From contig JAGYIH010000013.1 of the NCBI GenBank assembly GCA_018402615.1, positions 1 to 22,599 of the forward strand: a stretch of 22,599 nt of DNA, in the 5' to 3' direction. This document shows, one piece after another, positions 16,131 to 22,599 of this stretch (its first letter is position 1; each line of letters opens with the position of its first letter). A program made the translations under genes and the position numbers. This DNA comes from Aquiluna sp. GTDB taxonomy: Bacteria > Actinomycetota > Actinomycetes > Actinomycetales > Microbacteriaceae. The notes under the pieces are model-generated. The model did no database searches and was not told the DNA's origin. It saw only the letters and a program-made list of their open reading frames with translations.

Positions 16131-17324
16131 ATGAAGCACATCAATGTCGGACTAATCGGCGGCGGGTTTATGGGCAAGGCCCACTCGCTGGCCTACTCAG
16201 CGGTGCCAATGTTCTTTTGGCCCACCGAAATCATGCCCGTAAAGCACACTGTCGCGGAATTCAACGACAAGATGGCCCAAGAGGCGGCCACCCGGTTTGG
16301 CTTCGCACACTCAACCGGCGACTGGAAGACCATAGTTCAAGATCCAGATATTGATCTGGTGGACATTGCAACTCCAAACAACTCTCACGCGGAAATAGCC
16401 ATTGCCGCCCTAAGGGCGGGCAAGCACGTTATCTGCGAAAAGCCATTGGCCAAAACCGTCCAGGAGGCTAAAGCCATGTACGAGGCAGCACGCGAGTCCA
16501 GCGCTGTCAACATGGTGGCTTTCAACTACCGCCGCACACCAGCTGTTGCGCTTGCAAAGCGCTATATAGATGAGGGTGCGATAGGTCGAATTATCAATTT
16601 CCGGGCCACCTACCTTCAGGACTGGTCCGCGGATCCAAACTCTCCACTCTCCTGGAGGTTCCAAAAAGACATTGCTGGCTCCGGTGCAATTGGAGACATC
16701 CTGACTCACGTTTTGGACATGGCTCGCTACCTGACCGGCGAAATAACCGAGGTGTCCGCAATCACCAACCACATCATCACTGAGCGACCACTTCAGTCTT
16801 CCGGCGCTGATTCTCTTGGAAACTCCAAGGGTGGCGACGGCGCTCCAATGGGCAAGGTTGATGTCGAGGACGAGGTGATGTCCCTACTCAAGTTTGCTAA
16901 CGGCGCCATAGGTTCGGTGGAGGCCACCCGCAATGCCTGGGGTCGCAATAACTTCATCACCCTTGAAATACATGGCACTGAGGGTTCAATCGCCTTTAAC
17001 TACGAGAACCGTGACGAGCTCCAGGTTTGCTTTAAGTCTGATGGCGATGACCGTCGTGGCTTCCGAACCGTCTACACGGGTCCGAACCACCCCAACGGAC
17101 ATGGGCTGTGGCCCATCCCGGCATTGGGAATTGGCTACGGGGAGACCAAGATCATTGAGGCGCATGACCTATTTGTGGCCATTGCAGGTGGTGAGCCTGT
17201 TCGTCCAGATTTCGGTGATGGTTATCAGGTCGCGCTCATTGATGATGCGATCTCAAAGTCAGCTCAAACAGGAACCTGGACAAAGGTGCCACAGCTTGAT
17301 CGGTCAACAGGCAAGGTCAGTTAG
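16131..17324 (+). CDS. Gfo/Idh/MocA dehydrogenase, levoglucosan-dehydrogenase-like
   Basis: 397 residues from ATG 16131, preceded by AAGGAAG. The frame is open back to 15906, but that part lies inside the binding-protein gene and the hairpin. A Rossmann fold begins at VGLIGGGFMGKAH (6-18), with DLVDIATPNNSHAEIAI in the middle. The EKP motif is at 103-105 (K104 catalytic), and the family active-site pair is D189 and H193 in IGDILTHVLDMARY. The C-terminal sheet domain follows. Such enzymes oxidise a sugar hydroxyl with NAD(P). LQDWSADPNSPLSWRFQK and GLWPIPALGIGYGETKIIEA are strongly reminiscent, from memory, of the levoglucosan 3-dehydrogenase LgdA of Pseudarthrobacter. That match is recalled and not aligned. 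It is placed between the transporter genes, so substrate import and first oxidation appear coupled. Confidence 0.9.
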   Translation: MKHINVGLIGGGFMGKAHSLAYSAVPMFFWPTEIMPVKHTVAEFNDKMAQEAATRFGFAHSTGDWKTIVQDPDIDLVDIATPNNSHAEIAIAALRAGKHVICEKPLAKTVQEAKAMYEAARESSAVNMVAFNYRRTPAVALAKRYIDEGAIGRIINFRATYLQDWSADPNSPLSWRFQKDIAGSGAIGDILTHVLDMARYLTGEITEVSAITNHIITERPLQSSGADSLGNSKGGDGAPMGKVDVEDEVMSLLKFANGAIGSVEATRNAWGRNNFITLEIHGTEGSIAFNYENRDELQVCFKSDGDDRRGFRTVYTGPNHPNGHGLWPIPALGIGYGETKIIEAHDLFVAIAGGEPVRPDFGDGYQVALIDDAISKSAQTGTWTKVPQLDRSTGKVS

Positions 17325-17326
17325 TA

Positions 17327-18835
17327 ATGACAAACCCACCCCTTCCAGTTGTGGAAATGAAGGATATCCACAAGTCCTTCGCCACTAATCCCGTGCTAAA
17401 AAGTGTGGACTTCAGCGTCAACGTAGGCGAAGTCCACGCTTTGGCCGGTGAGAATGGAGCCGGTAAATCCACCCTCATGAAGATTCTTCAGGGTGTTTAC
17501 CAATTGGATCAGGGGCAAATCTTTGTCTTGGGCAAACAGGTGCAAATTTCTGACACTTTCGATGCTCGAAAAGCTGGGATCGGGATGGTTTTCCAAGAGT
17601 TTTCTTTGATTCCAACCCTTACCGTTGCGCAAAACATTTTCCTTACGCAAGAGCCAACCAGGTTTGGACTTATCAGTGATGCGCAGGCCAGAAAACGGGC
17701 AGCGGAGCTATTCAGAGAAATGGAAGTTGAGGTAGATCCAAAGCGGATTGTCGAATATCTACCCACTGCGCTTTGGCAGCTAACGGAGATCGCAAAAGCA
17801 CTGGCTCAAGACGCCAAGGTCTTGATTATGGATGAACCAACTGCCTCGCTTGCAAAGCACGAAGCGGAGGCGCTATTCGCGTTGATTGAACGCCTAAAGA
17901 CCAAGGGCATCGCCATAATTTACATTTCCCACAGAATGGATGAGATTTACCGAATTGCTGACCGCATCACGGTTCTTCGCGATGGCGTTCGGGTGCTTAC
18001 GGAATCACTAAAGAATGTAACTCCTTCGCAGATTGTCGAGGCTATTGTCGGCAAGCAGGCGGCAGCCCACCTGGTTCACCAGGATCGTTCGGCGAACATC
18101 AAGGATGAAATTGTCCTGGAAGTCGAAGGCCTCTCGGCTGGGCCAAAATTGAATGGCATCTCTATGCATGTTAGGCGCGGGGAGATAGTAGGACTGGCCG
18201 GACTCATGGGCTCGGGAAGAACGGAACTTGTGAATACCCTGTTTGGCATTTTGAAGCCAACGGCGGGAAAAATCAAAATCAATGGCAGAGAGCTCTCCAT
18301 CTCTTCGCCAAAGCAAGCAATCAAGAACCGATTAGCCCTGATTCCGGAGGACAGAAGGTCTCAGGGTTTAGTTCTTGACCACCCCGTCACTGAAAATTTG
18401 ACACTACCGCTGCTCGATAGTCTGCAGAGATTCGGGCTTATTTCAAACGCTGATGTTCTAAAGCGGAGCAAGAAGATCATCAGTCAATTCGCTATCAAGG
18501 CCGCTTACCCAACAATTCGAGCCGGCTCACTTTCTGGGGGAAATCAGCAAAAGGTTGTAATTGGCAAGTGGCTAGGCACCGATCCTGAAATTCTGATGAT
18601 GGATGAGCCCACCGCTGGCGTAGACATTGGCACCAAGAGCGAAATCTTGAATCTAGTCAGGAAAATTGCCGATGATGGCAAGTCCGTGATATTGATCTCG
18701 TCGGAGCTGCCAGAGCTACTTTCAGTATCTGATCGAATCCTGGTTCTCAAGGACGGTCGAGTCTCGAAAAGTTTGGACCGAAAAGACATCCCCAACGAAG
18801 AGTTTCTTCAATTAGCTATTCAAGGAGCAGTATGA
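17327..18835 (+). CDS. Sugar ABC transporter ATPase, two fused nucleotide-binding domains (RbsA-like)
   Basis: 502 residues, the normal size for CUT2 ATPases. Domain 1 has Walker A GENGAGKST (41-49), Q-loop VFQE near 88-91, Walker B VLIMDE (165-170) and H-loop SHR at 200-202. Its signature loop is unusual: YLPTALWQLTEIAKAL stands where LSxGQ-type loops are expected. Domain 2 (about 262-501) has the family's altered P-loop GLMGSGRTEL (291-300), a full LSGGNQQ signature (401-407) and Walker B ILMMDE (421-426). It starts 2 bases after the dehydrogenase stop, with no strong ribosome site, so translational coupling is likely. It powers import through the permease that follows. Confidence 0.94.
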   Translation: MTNPPLPVVEMKDIHKSFATNPVLKSVDFSVNVGEVHALAGENGAGKSTLMKILQGVYQLDQGQIFVLGKQVQISDTFDARKAGIGMVFQEFSLIPTLTVAQNIFLTQEPTRFGLISDAQARKRAAELFREMEVEVDPKRIVEYLPTALWQLTEIAKALAQDAKVLIMDEPTASLAKHEAEALFALIERLKTKGIAIIYISHRMDEIYRIADRITVLRDGVRVLTESLKNVTPSQIVEAIVGKQAAAHLVHQDRSANIKDEIVLEVEGLSAGPKLNGISMHVRRGEIVGLAGLMGSGRTELVNTLFGILKPTAGKIKINGRELSISSPKQAIKNRLALIPEDRRSQGLVLDHPVTENLTLPLLDSLQRFGLISNADVLKRSKKIISQFAIKAAYPTIRAGSLSGGNQQKVVIGKWLGTDPEILMMDEPTAGVDIGTKSEILNLVRKIADDGKSVILISSELPELLSVSDRILVLKDGRVSKSLDRKDIPNEEFLQLAIQGAV

Positions 18836-19794
18836 AAACCAAAGTCAAATCATCGCCAGCGGGCGCGCTGCTTCAACGATTTGAGTGGCGTCAAAACATC
18901 ATCTACATCGCGTTTATCGCTGTGTTTATCTTCTTCGCCATAACCCTCGGAGATTCTGGCTTTACCAACCCGAACAATCTCCTTAACATCTTCCGGCAGA
19001 CTGCGACCATCTCAATCATGGCCGTAGCGATGACCTACGTGATCGCCGCAGCTGAAATCGATCTGAGTGTTGGCTCAGTTGCAGGATTGGCTTCGGTGGT
19101 TACCGCAATAACACTAAACAGCTACGGATTGATTCCAGGTATTTTGGCGGGGTTGATGGTGGGTGTGATCGCGGGATCTATCAGTGGCGGGCTTGTTGCT
19201 TGGTTAAAGGTGCCTTCATTTTTAGTAACACTTGGCATGCTCGGGTTAGTTGTTGGTGTAGCACGCTGGATAACAGAGTCAGCCCCAGTGCCAATCGCAA
19301 ACACTGACTACATAGCAATCTTCGGCGGTGGAGATCTTGGTCCAATACCGACTCTGTTGGTGTGGGTTATCTTCGCTGTTGCGCTAGGAACTCTAATCAT
19401 GAACAAAGGCACCTTTGGTCGCCACGTCCGTGCTACCGGGGGAAATCTAGTTGCCGCAGGCTATACCGGCATCAAGACAGCCCAGGTGAAGTTCATGGTG
19501 CTAATGATGTCCGGTGTGTTTGCCGCTATTGCCGGAATGCTCTATGCCGGCAGGCTTCAATCAGGAAGATTCCAATGGGGAACGGGCGATGAATTGTCTG
19601 TCATCGCGGCGGTAATTCTTGGTGGCACCAGCCTGTTTGGTGGGCGTGGCATGGTGGTTGGCTCGCTCTTTGGTGCGCTGTTCATTGGCCTAATCAACAA
19701 CGGACTGATTCTCATGGGACTCGATGTAAGTCAGCAGCAGGTGGTTCGAGGAGCAATCATCATCTTGGCCGTAGCGCTTTCGAGGAAGAAGTAG
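18832..19794 (+). CDS. Sugar ABC transporter permease (RbsC-like)
   Basis: 320 residues, overlapping the ATPase stop by ATGA, with AAGGAG just before it. It is strongly hydrophobic with about eight to ten membrane helices: a first near residues 22-42 (YIAFIAVFIFFAITLG), the AEIDLSVGSVAGLASV segment typical of BPD_transp_2 permeases, and a last one near the C-terminus. VILGGTSLFGGRGMVVGSLF matches the cytoplasmic loop that touches the ATPase in RbsC-like proteins. It forms the channel of the importer, most likely as a dimer. The short charged C-terminus (LSRKK) is usual. Confidence 0.94.
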   Translation: MKTKVKSSPAGALLQRFEWRQNIIYIAFIAVFIFFAITLGDSGFTNPNNLLNIFRQTATISIMAVAMTYVIAAAEIDLSVGSVAGLASVVTAITLNSYGLIPGILAGLMVGVIAGSISGGLVAWLKVPSFLVTLGMLGLVVGVARWITESAPVPIANTDYIAIFGGGDLGPIPTLLVWVIFAVALGTLIMNKGTFGRHVRATGGNLVAAGYTGIKTAQVKFMVLMMSGVFAAIAGMLYAGRLQSGRFQWGTGDELSVIAAVILGGTSLFGGRGMVVGSLFGALFIGLINNGLILMGLDVSQQQVVRGAIIILAVALSRKK

Positions 19795-19797
19795 ACA

Positions 19798-20922
19798 ATG
19801 CCTAAAACGCTAAGGGCGGGAATAGTTGGTGCCGGTTTCATGGCCGGCGTTCATGCGCGCGCAATCAGAGACTCGGGTCACGAGGTTGTTGGCATTTCGG
19901 GCTCCAGCCCAGAATCCAGCTTCAGGGCAGCCAACAGGCTTAATGTCGAGAAGGCTTTCTCCTCGTGGCAAGAGCTAGTGTCCTCGCCTGAGGTTGACGT
20001 GGTTCACATTTGCACACCAAATGAACTTCACGCGCCGATCATCAAGGCAGCGGTTGCGGCAGGTAAGCAGATCGTTTGTGAAAAGCCAATCTCGGTCTCT
20101 CTAGAGGAAGCTCTCGAAATCAAGCAGGTGGTGGAATCAGGTGATTCAGGATTTGTTGTCCCGCTCGCCTACCGTTTCTATCCCATGGTTCGAGAGTTGC
20201 GCGGCAGAGTGCTCTCTGGCGAGGCCGGCGACATTCACCTGATGCATGGCAGCTATTTGCAGGATTGGCTCTCGGCATCCTTTAGCAGCAATTGGCGAGT
20301 GGATTCAACCGCAGGTGGAAAGTCCAGAGCTTTCGCAGACATAGGCATGCACTGGTGCGATCTCATGGAGTTTGTCTCCTCGGACCGAATTGTCAGACTA
20401 ATTGCCAACACCTCTAAGGCTTATCAGTCGAGATCCGGGCAGCCGGTGCTCACGGAGGACATAGCAAACATAATCTTCGAGACAGAACGAGGCGCAACCG
20501 GCACTCTTACGGTGAGCCAAGTTTCTTTGGGTCGCAAGAATCGACTTTGGCTAGAACTCGACGGATCCAAGGCATCTTTCAGTTTTGATCAGGAGAACCC
20601 AGACACGTTATGGGTTGGCGGGGTTAGCTCAAACCAGATAGTCATGCGAGGCCAGGAGAGCCTAAACAGCCCAGACTCACAGCGTTTGTCTCAAGTGCCA
20701 TCTGGGCATCCGCAGGGCTACCAAGACGCCTTCAACTCGTTCATGGCCGATGCTTACGCTAGCTTTGAGGGCACGCAGGTTGACGGATTGCCGCAACTTG
20801 CTGATGGAGTTCGATCAGCAGCCCTCGTGCATGCCGTTCTAGAATCTGCAGCACAGAAGAAGTGGGTGGATGTCGCCGAGGTGCAGGAGCAAGTCCGGGA
20901 CAAAGCTCTAACTAGCAAGTGA
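19798..20922 (+). CDS. Second Gfo/Idh/MocA family dehydrogenase
   Basis: 374 residues, starting 3 bases after the permease stop, with GAGGAAG before the ATG. The Rossmann motif is [11 protein letters not shown] (10-20), EKP is at 95-97 (K96 catalytic), and the active-site pair is D181 and H185 in [14 protein letters not shown]. It shares SYLQDW with the dehydrogenase at 16131 but is shorter and clearly diverged, so the two likely oxidise or reduce different sugars or different steps, for example oxidation of the imported sugar and later reduction of a keto-sugar. NAD(H) or NADP(H) use cannot be told. The cluster order suggests it works with the isomerase that follows. Confidence 0.9.
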   Translation: MPKTLRAGIVGAGFMAGVHARAIRDSGHEVVGISGSSPESSFRAANRLNVEKAFSSWQELVSSPEVDVVHICTPNELHAPIIKAAVAAGKQIVCEKPISVSLEEALEIKQVVESGDSGFVVPLAYRFYPMVRELRGRVLSGEAGDIHLMHGSYLQDWLSASFSSNWRVDSTAGGKSRAFADIGMHWCDLMEFVSSDRIVRLIANTSKAYQSRSGQPVLTEDIANIIFETERGATGTLTVSQVSLGRKNRLWLELDGSKASFSFDQENPDTLWVGGVSSNQIVMRGQESLNSPDSQRLSQVPSGHPQGYQDAFNSFMADAYASFEGTQVDGLPQLADGVRSAALVHAVLESAAQKKWVDVAEVQEQVRDKALTSK

Positions 20923-20933
20923 AGGGGCCCGAA

Positions 20934-21941
20934 ATGAATCGTCCAGTAACGCTTTTTACCGGCCAGTGGGCAGACCTGAGCCTGGAGCAGGTCGCCAAGT
21001 ATGCCAGTGAATGGGGGTATGACGGACTTGAGATTGCTTGCAGCGGGGAACACCTGGATGTCTGGCGGGCTGCTGAGGATGATGACTATGTCCGCGAGCG
21101 ACTAGAGCTATTGAAGCGCTATAACCTCAAGCTCTATGCCATTTCGAATCACCTCAAGGGCCAGGCGGTCTGTGATGACCCAATCGACTTCAGACACAAA
21201 GCCATCGTGGGCTCCAAGGTATGGGGTGATGGCGAGGCTGAGGGTGTTAGACAACGAGCCGCTCAGGAGATGAAGCTGACGGCGATTGCAGCACGCAAGC
21301 TCGGAGTAGACACAGTCGTCGGTTTTACAGGATCTTCGATCTGGCAGTACGTGGCAATGTTCCCTCCGGTTTCAGCTGAAGTGATTGAGGCCGGATATCA
21401 AGATTTTGCCGATCGGTGGAATCCAATTATGGATGTCTTCGATTCCGAAGGAGTTCGGTTTGCACTCGAGGTTCACCCTTCGGAAATTGCCTATGACTAC
21501 TACACGACAGTAAAGACCTTGAGCGCAATTGACAATCGCCCCGCTTTTGGCTTGAACTGGGACCCAAGTCACATGCATTGGCAAGACATCGACCCAGTCA
21601 ATTTCATTTTGGACTTCGCTGACCGGATTTATCACGTTGACTGCAAAGACACCTTTGTTCGCAATAAGGACGGCAGGGTTGGAAGACTCGGTTCTCACCT
21701 TGGATGGGATGATCCAAGGCGTGGCTGGACCTTCGTCTCTACAGGTCGAGGCCAGATTGACTGGGAGTCTTCTTTTCGCGCACTGAACTCAATTGGTTAT
21801 CAAGGACCGATTTCAGTCGAGTGGGAGGACGCCGGGATGGACCGCTTGCATGGCGCCAAGGAGGCAGTCGGGTTCATAAGGTCATTGCTCTGGAAATTAC
21901 CGGAGACCTCTTTTGATGCCGCATTTAAGCAAGCAGAGTAG
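20934..21941 (+). CDS. Second TIM-barrel sugar isomerase/epimerase
   Basis: 335 residues from ATG 20934, which has AAGGGG six bases upstream. A GTG at 20919 overlapping the previous stop would add five residues, and I prefer the ATG. It is an AP-endonuclease-2-like barrel beginning [20 protein letters not shown]. Likely metal ligands are E179 (FALEVHPSE), D210 and H213 (NWDPSHMHW), and D236 with neighbours in [10 protein letters not shown]296 (SVEWED) closes the set. [19 protein letters not shown] is typical of the longer members of this family that sit beside Gfo/Idh/MocA enzymes. It probably isomerises, eliminates or hydrates a keto-sugar made by one of the two dehydrogenases. Confidence 0.9.
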   Translation: MNRPVTLFTGQWADLSLEQVAKYASEWGYDGLEIACSGEHLDVWRAAEDDDYVRERLELLKRYNLKLYAISNHLKGQAVCDDPIDFRHKAIVGSKVWGDGEAEGVRQRAAQEMKLTAIAARKLGVDTVVGFTGSSIWQYVAMFPPVSAEVIEAGYQDFADRWNPIMDVFDSEGVRFALEVHPSEIAYDYYTTVKTLSAIDNRPAFGLNWDPSHMHWQDIDPVNFILDFADRIYHVDCKDTFVRNKDGRVGRLGSHLGWDDPRRGWTFVSTGRGQIDWESSFRALNSIGYQGPISVEWEDAGMDRLHGAKEAVGFIRSLLWKLPETSFDAAFKQAE

Positions 21942-21950
21942 CTTTCGAAG

Positions 21951-22298
21951 ATGAGCCAAAAGACAGATAAATGCATAGTTGTGGCGGTATTCACGCCACT
22001 CGAAAATTACAGGGATGACATCCGTAACTTGCTAGCACGAGTAACTCCGACAGTGCATGACGAGCCCGGTTGTGAGTTTTATACGATGAACGAGGATGTC
22101 GATGGAAGGTTTGTCCATATAGAGGCTTGGACAACACGACAGCACTGGGTAGAGCACATGTCAAAGCCGTCAGTCAAAGAAATTCTCAATGGCGTCAAGG
22201 GAAAGTTGTCTCGTGACGTGGAGGTTTACGAGATGTATAACGTGCCTACTGGGACTTCGGGTAAAGGCTCACTGGCACCATCAAGCGCTCACTCCTGA
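21951..22298 (+). CDS. Antibiotic biosynthesis monooxygenase (ABM) fold protein
   Basis: 115 residues with a ferredoxin-like ABM/YgiN fold: CIVVAVFTPLENYRDDIRNL, then TVHDEPGCEFYTMNEDVDGR, FVHIEAWTTRQHWVEHM and PSVKEI. It starts 9 bases after the previous stop and is probably the last gene of the operon; the ribosome site is poor. ABM proteins include quinol and heme monooxygenases but also cofactor-free enzymes such as LsrG, which acts on a phosphorylated autoinducer sugar, and L-rhamnose mutarotase-like relatives. A role in the keto-sugar pathway is possible. The last 15 residues are low-complexity (GTSGKGSLAPSSAHS) and probably disordered. Confidence 0.85.
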   Translation: MSQKTDKCIVVAVFTPLENYRDDIRNLLARVTPTVHDEPGCEFYTMNEDVDGRFVHIEAWTTRQHWVEHMSKPSVKEILNGVKGKLSRDVEVYEMYNVPTGTSGKGSLAPSSAHS

Positions 22299-22557
22299 GG
22301 GAAATCAACTTCAAATTCGAGACACCCTAAAAGTAATCCGGACTCGGAAAACGGAAACCGCGCGGAACCTCACCCCACCAGTGGATGAGTTTGAACCCGA
22401 ACAACCCGGCCAAGTTAAAAGCATGGGTTCAACTCAGTTGGATTTTTCCCAATTAAAAAATGTTGGTTCAAACTGAAGAATCTTGACACTGTTGTCATAC
22501 GCTCGAGCTCTAGGACTCATGCTTCACTTCGATTCTCACAGCACAGACGAAAAGTAA
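22299..22557. other. Intergenic region between sugar operon and next gene
   Basis: No gene is seen. It holds related strings GAGTTTGAACCC (near 22386), GGGTTCAACTC (near 22425) and TTGGTTCAAACT (near 22464) that can pair with each other. CAACT/AGTTG followed by GATTTTT near 22430-22447 is a possible weak terminator. The LacI-type palindrome lies at 22484. Confidence 0.4.
22484..22497. promoter_or_regulatory. LacI-family operator-like palindrome
   Basis: TGACACTGTTGTCA has perfect 5-base arms around CTGT and resembles the TGACAACGTTGTCA-type sites of actinobacterial LacI sugar repressors. The overlapping TTGACA (22483-22488) could serve as a -35 box for the gene at 22558. A good -10 was not found at the usual distance. 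Confidence 0.5.
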
Positions 22558-22599
22558 ATGACCATAATCACCAATCAGGCCACCAAAGCACGTAACGCG
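22558..22599 (+). CDS. Start of probable MFS transporter (truncated by window edge)
   Basis: ATG 22558 opens a frame of 14 codons, MTIITNQATKARNA, running off the window. It matches the start of the MFS fragment at 12508 (MILTQASRARNALW) at T, QA and ARNA. The call rests on that short likeness only. Confidence 0.4.
   Translation, partial: MTIITNQATKARNA

Noticed and set aside
1..22599. CRISPR arrays, transposases or insertion-sequence ends
   Set aside because: No regularly spaced repeats, transposase motifs or terminal inverted repeats with flanking duplications were seen.

Overview
The window looks like a piece of a small-genome, moderate-GC actinobacterial chromosome. Gene style (GTG starts, strong AAGGAGG-type ribosome sites, tightly overlapped sugar operons) and protein flavour fit a freshwater Microbacteriaceae of the Rhodoluna/Aquiluna kind. 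That placement is inference from protein resemblance, not a computed classification.

Layout. (1) 1-1691, minus strand: a DeoR-family regulator followed by a SIS-domain sugar isomerase/deaminase-like gene that runs off the window, with a clear promoter and a 10-bp-period direct repeat between them. (2) 1692-2068: a gene-free, structure-rich stretch ending in a strong hairpin. (3) About 2.6-12.65 kb: a gene graveyard. Almost no intact gene is present, but when frames are stitched across single-base shifts and stops, clear protein families appear. These are two small secreted proteins, a TPR protein, a GIY-YIG/DUF2075 helicase, a MazG-like nucleotide pyrophosphohydrolase, an Mrr-like restriction endonuclease, a PD-(D/E)XK-type nuclease, XRE-type HTH fragments and the first 44 codons of an MFS transporter. 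The middle part (about 6.97-11.98 kb) reads as a dead defence island. (4) 12656-22298: an intact sugar-catabolic locus. A ROK repressor gene faces away from an eight-gene operon: TIM-barrel isomerase/epimerase, RbsB-like lipoprotein, Gfo/Idh/MocA dehydrogenase, RbsA-like ATPase, RbsC-like permease, a second Gfo/Idh/MocA dehydrogenase, a second TIM-barrel isomerase/epimerase and an antibiotic-biosynthesis-monooxygenase-fold protein. (5) 22299-22599: an intergenic region with a LacI-type palindrome and the first 14 codons of a gene resembling the truncated MFS transporter at 12508.

How the genes work together. The ABC transporter probably imports a neutral sugar or anhydrosugar. The paired NAD(P)-dependent dehydrogenases and metal-dependent TIM-barrel enzymes then probably process it through a keto-sugar intermediate. 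The gene set and the first dehydrogenase closely recall levoglucosan (LgdA/LgdB-type) catabolism; this is the best working hypothesis and is not proven here. The ROK protein probably controls the operon through palindromes that overlap the predicted promoter.

The sharp contrast between a decayed 10 kb and clean, densely packed flanks argues for real gene death rather than poor sequence, but read-level data would be needed to exclude assembly error.
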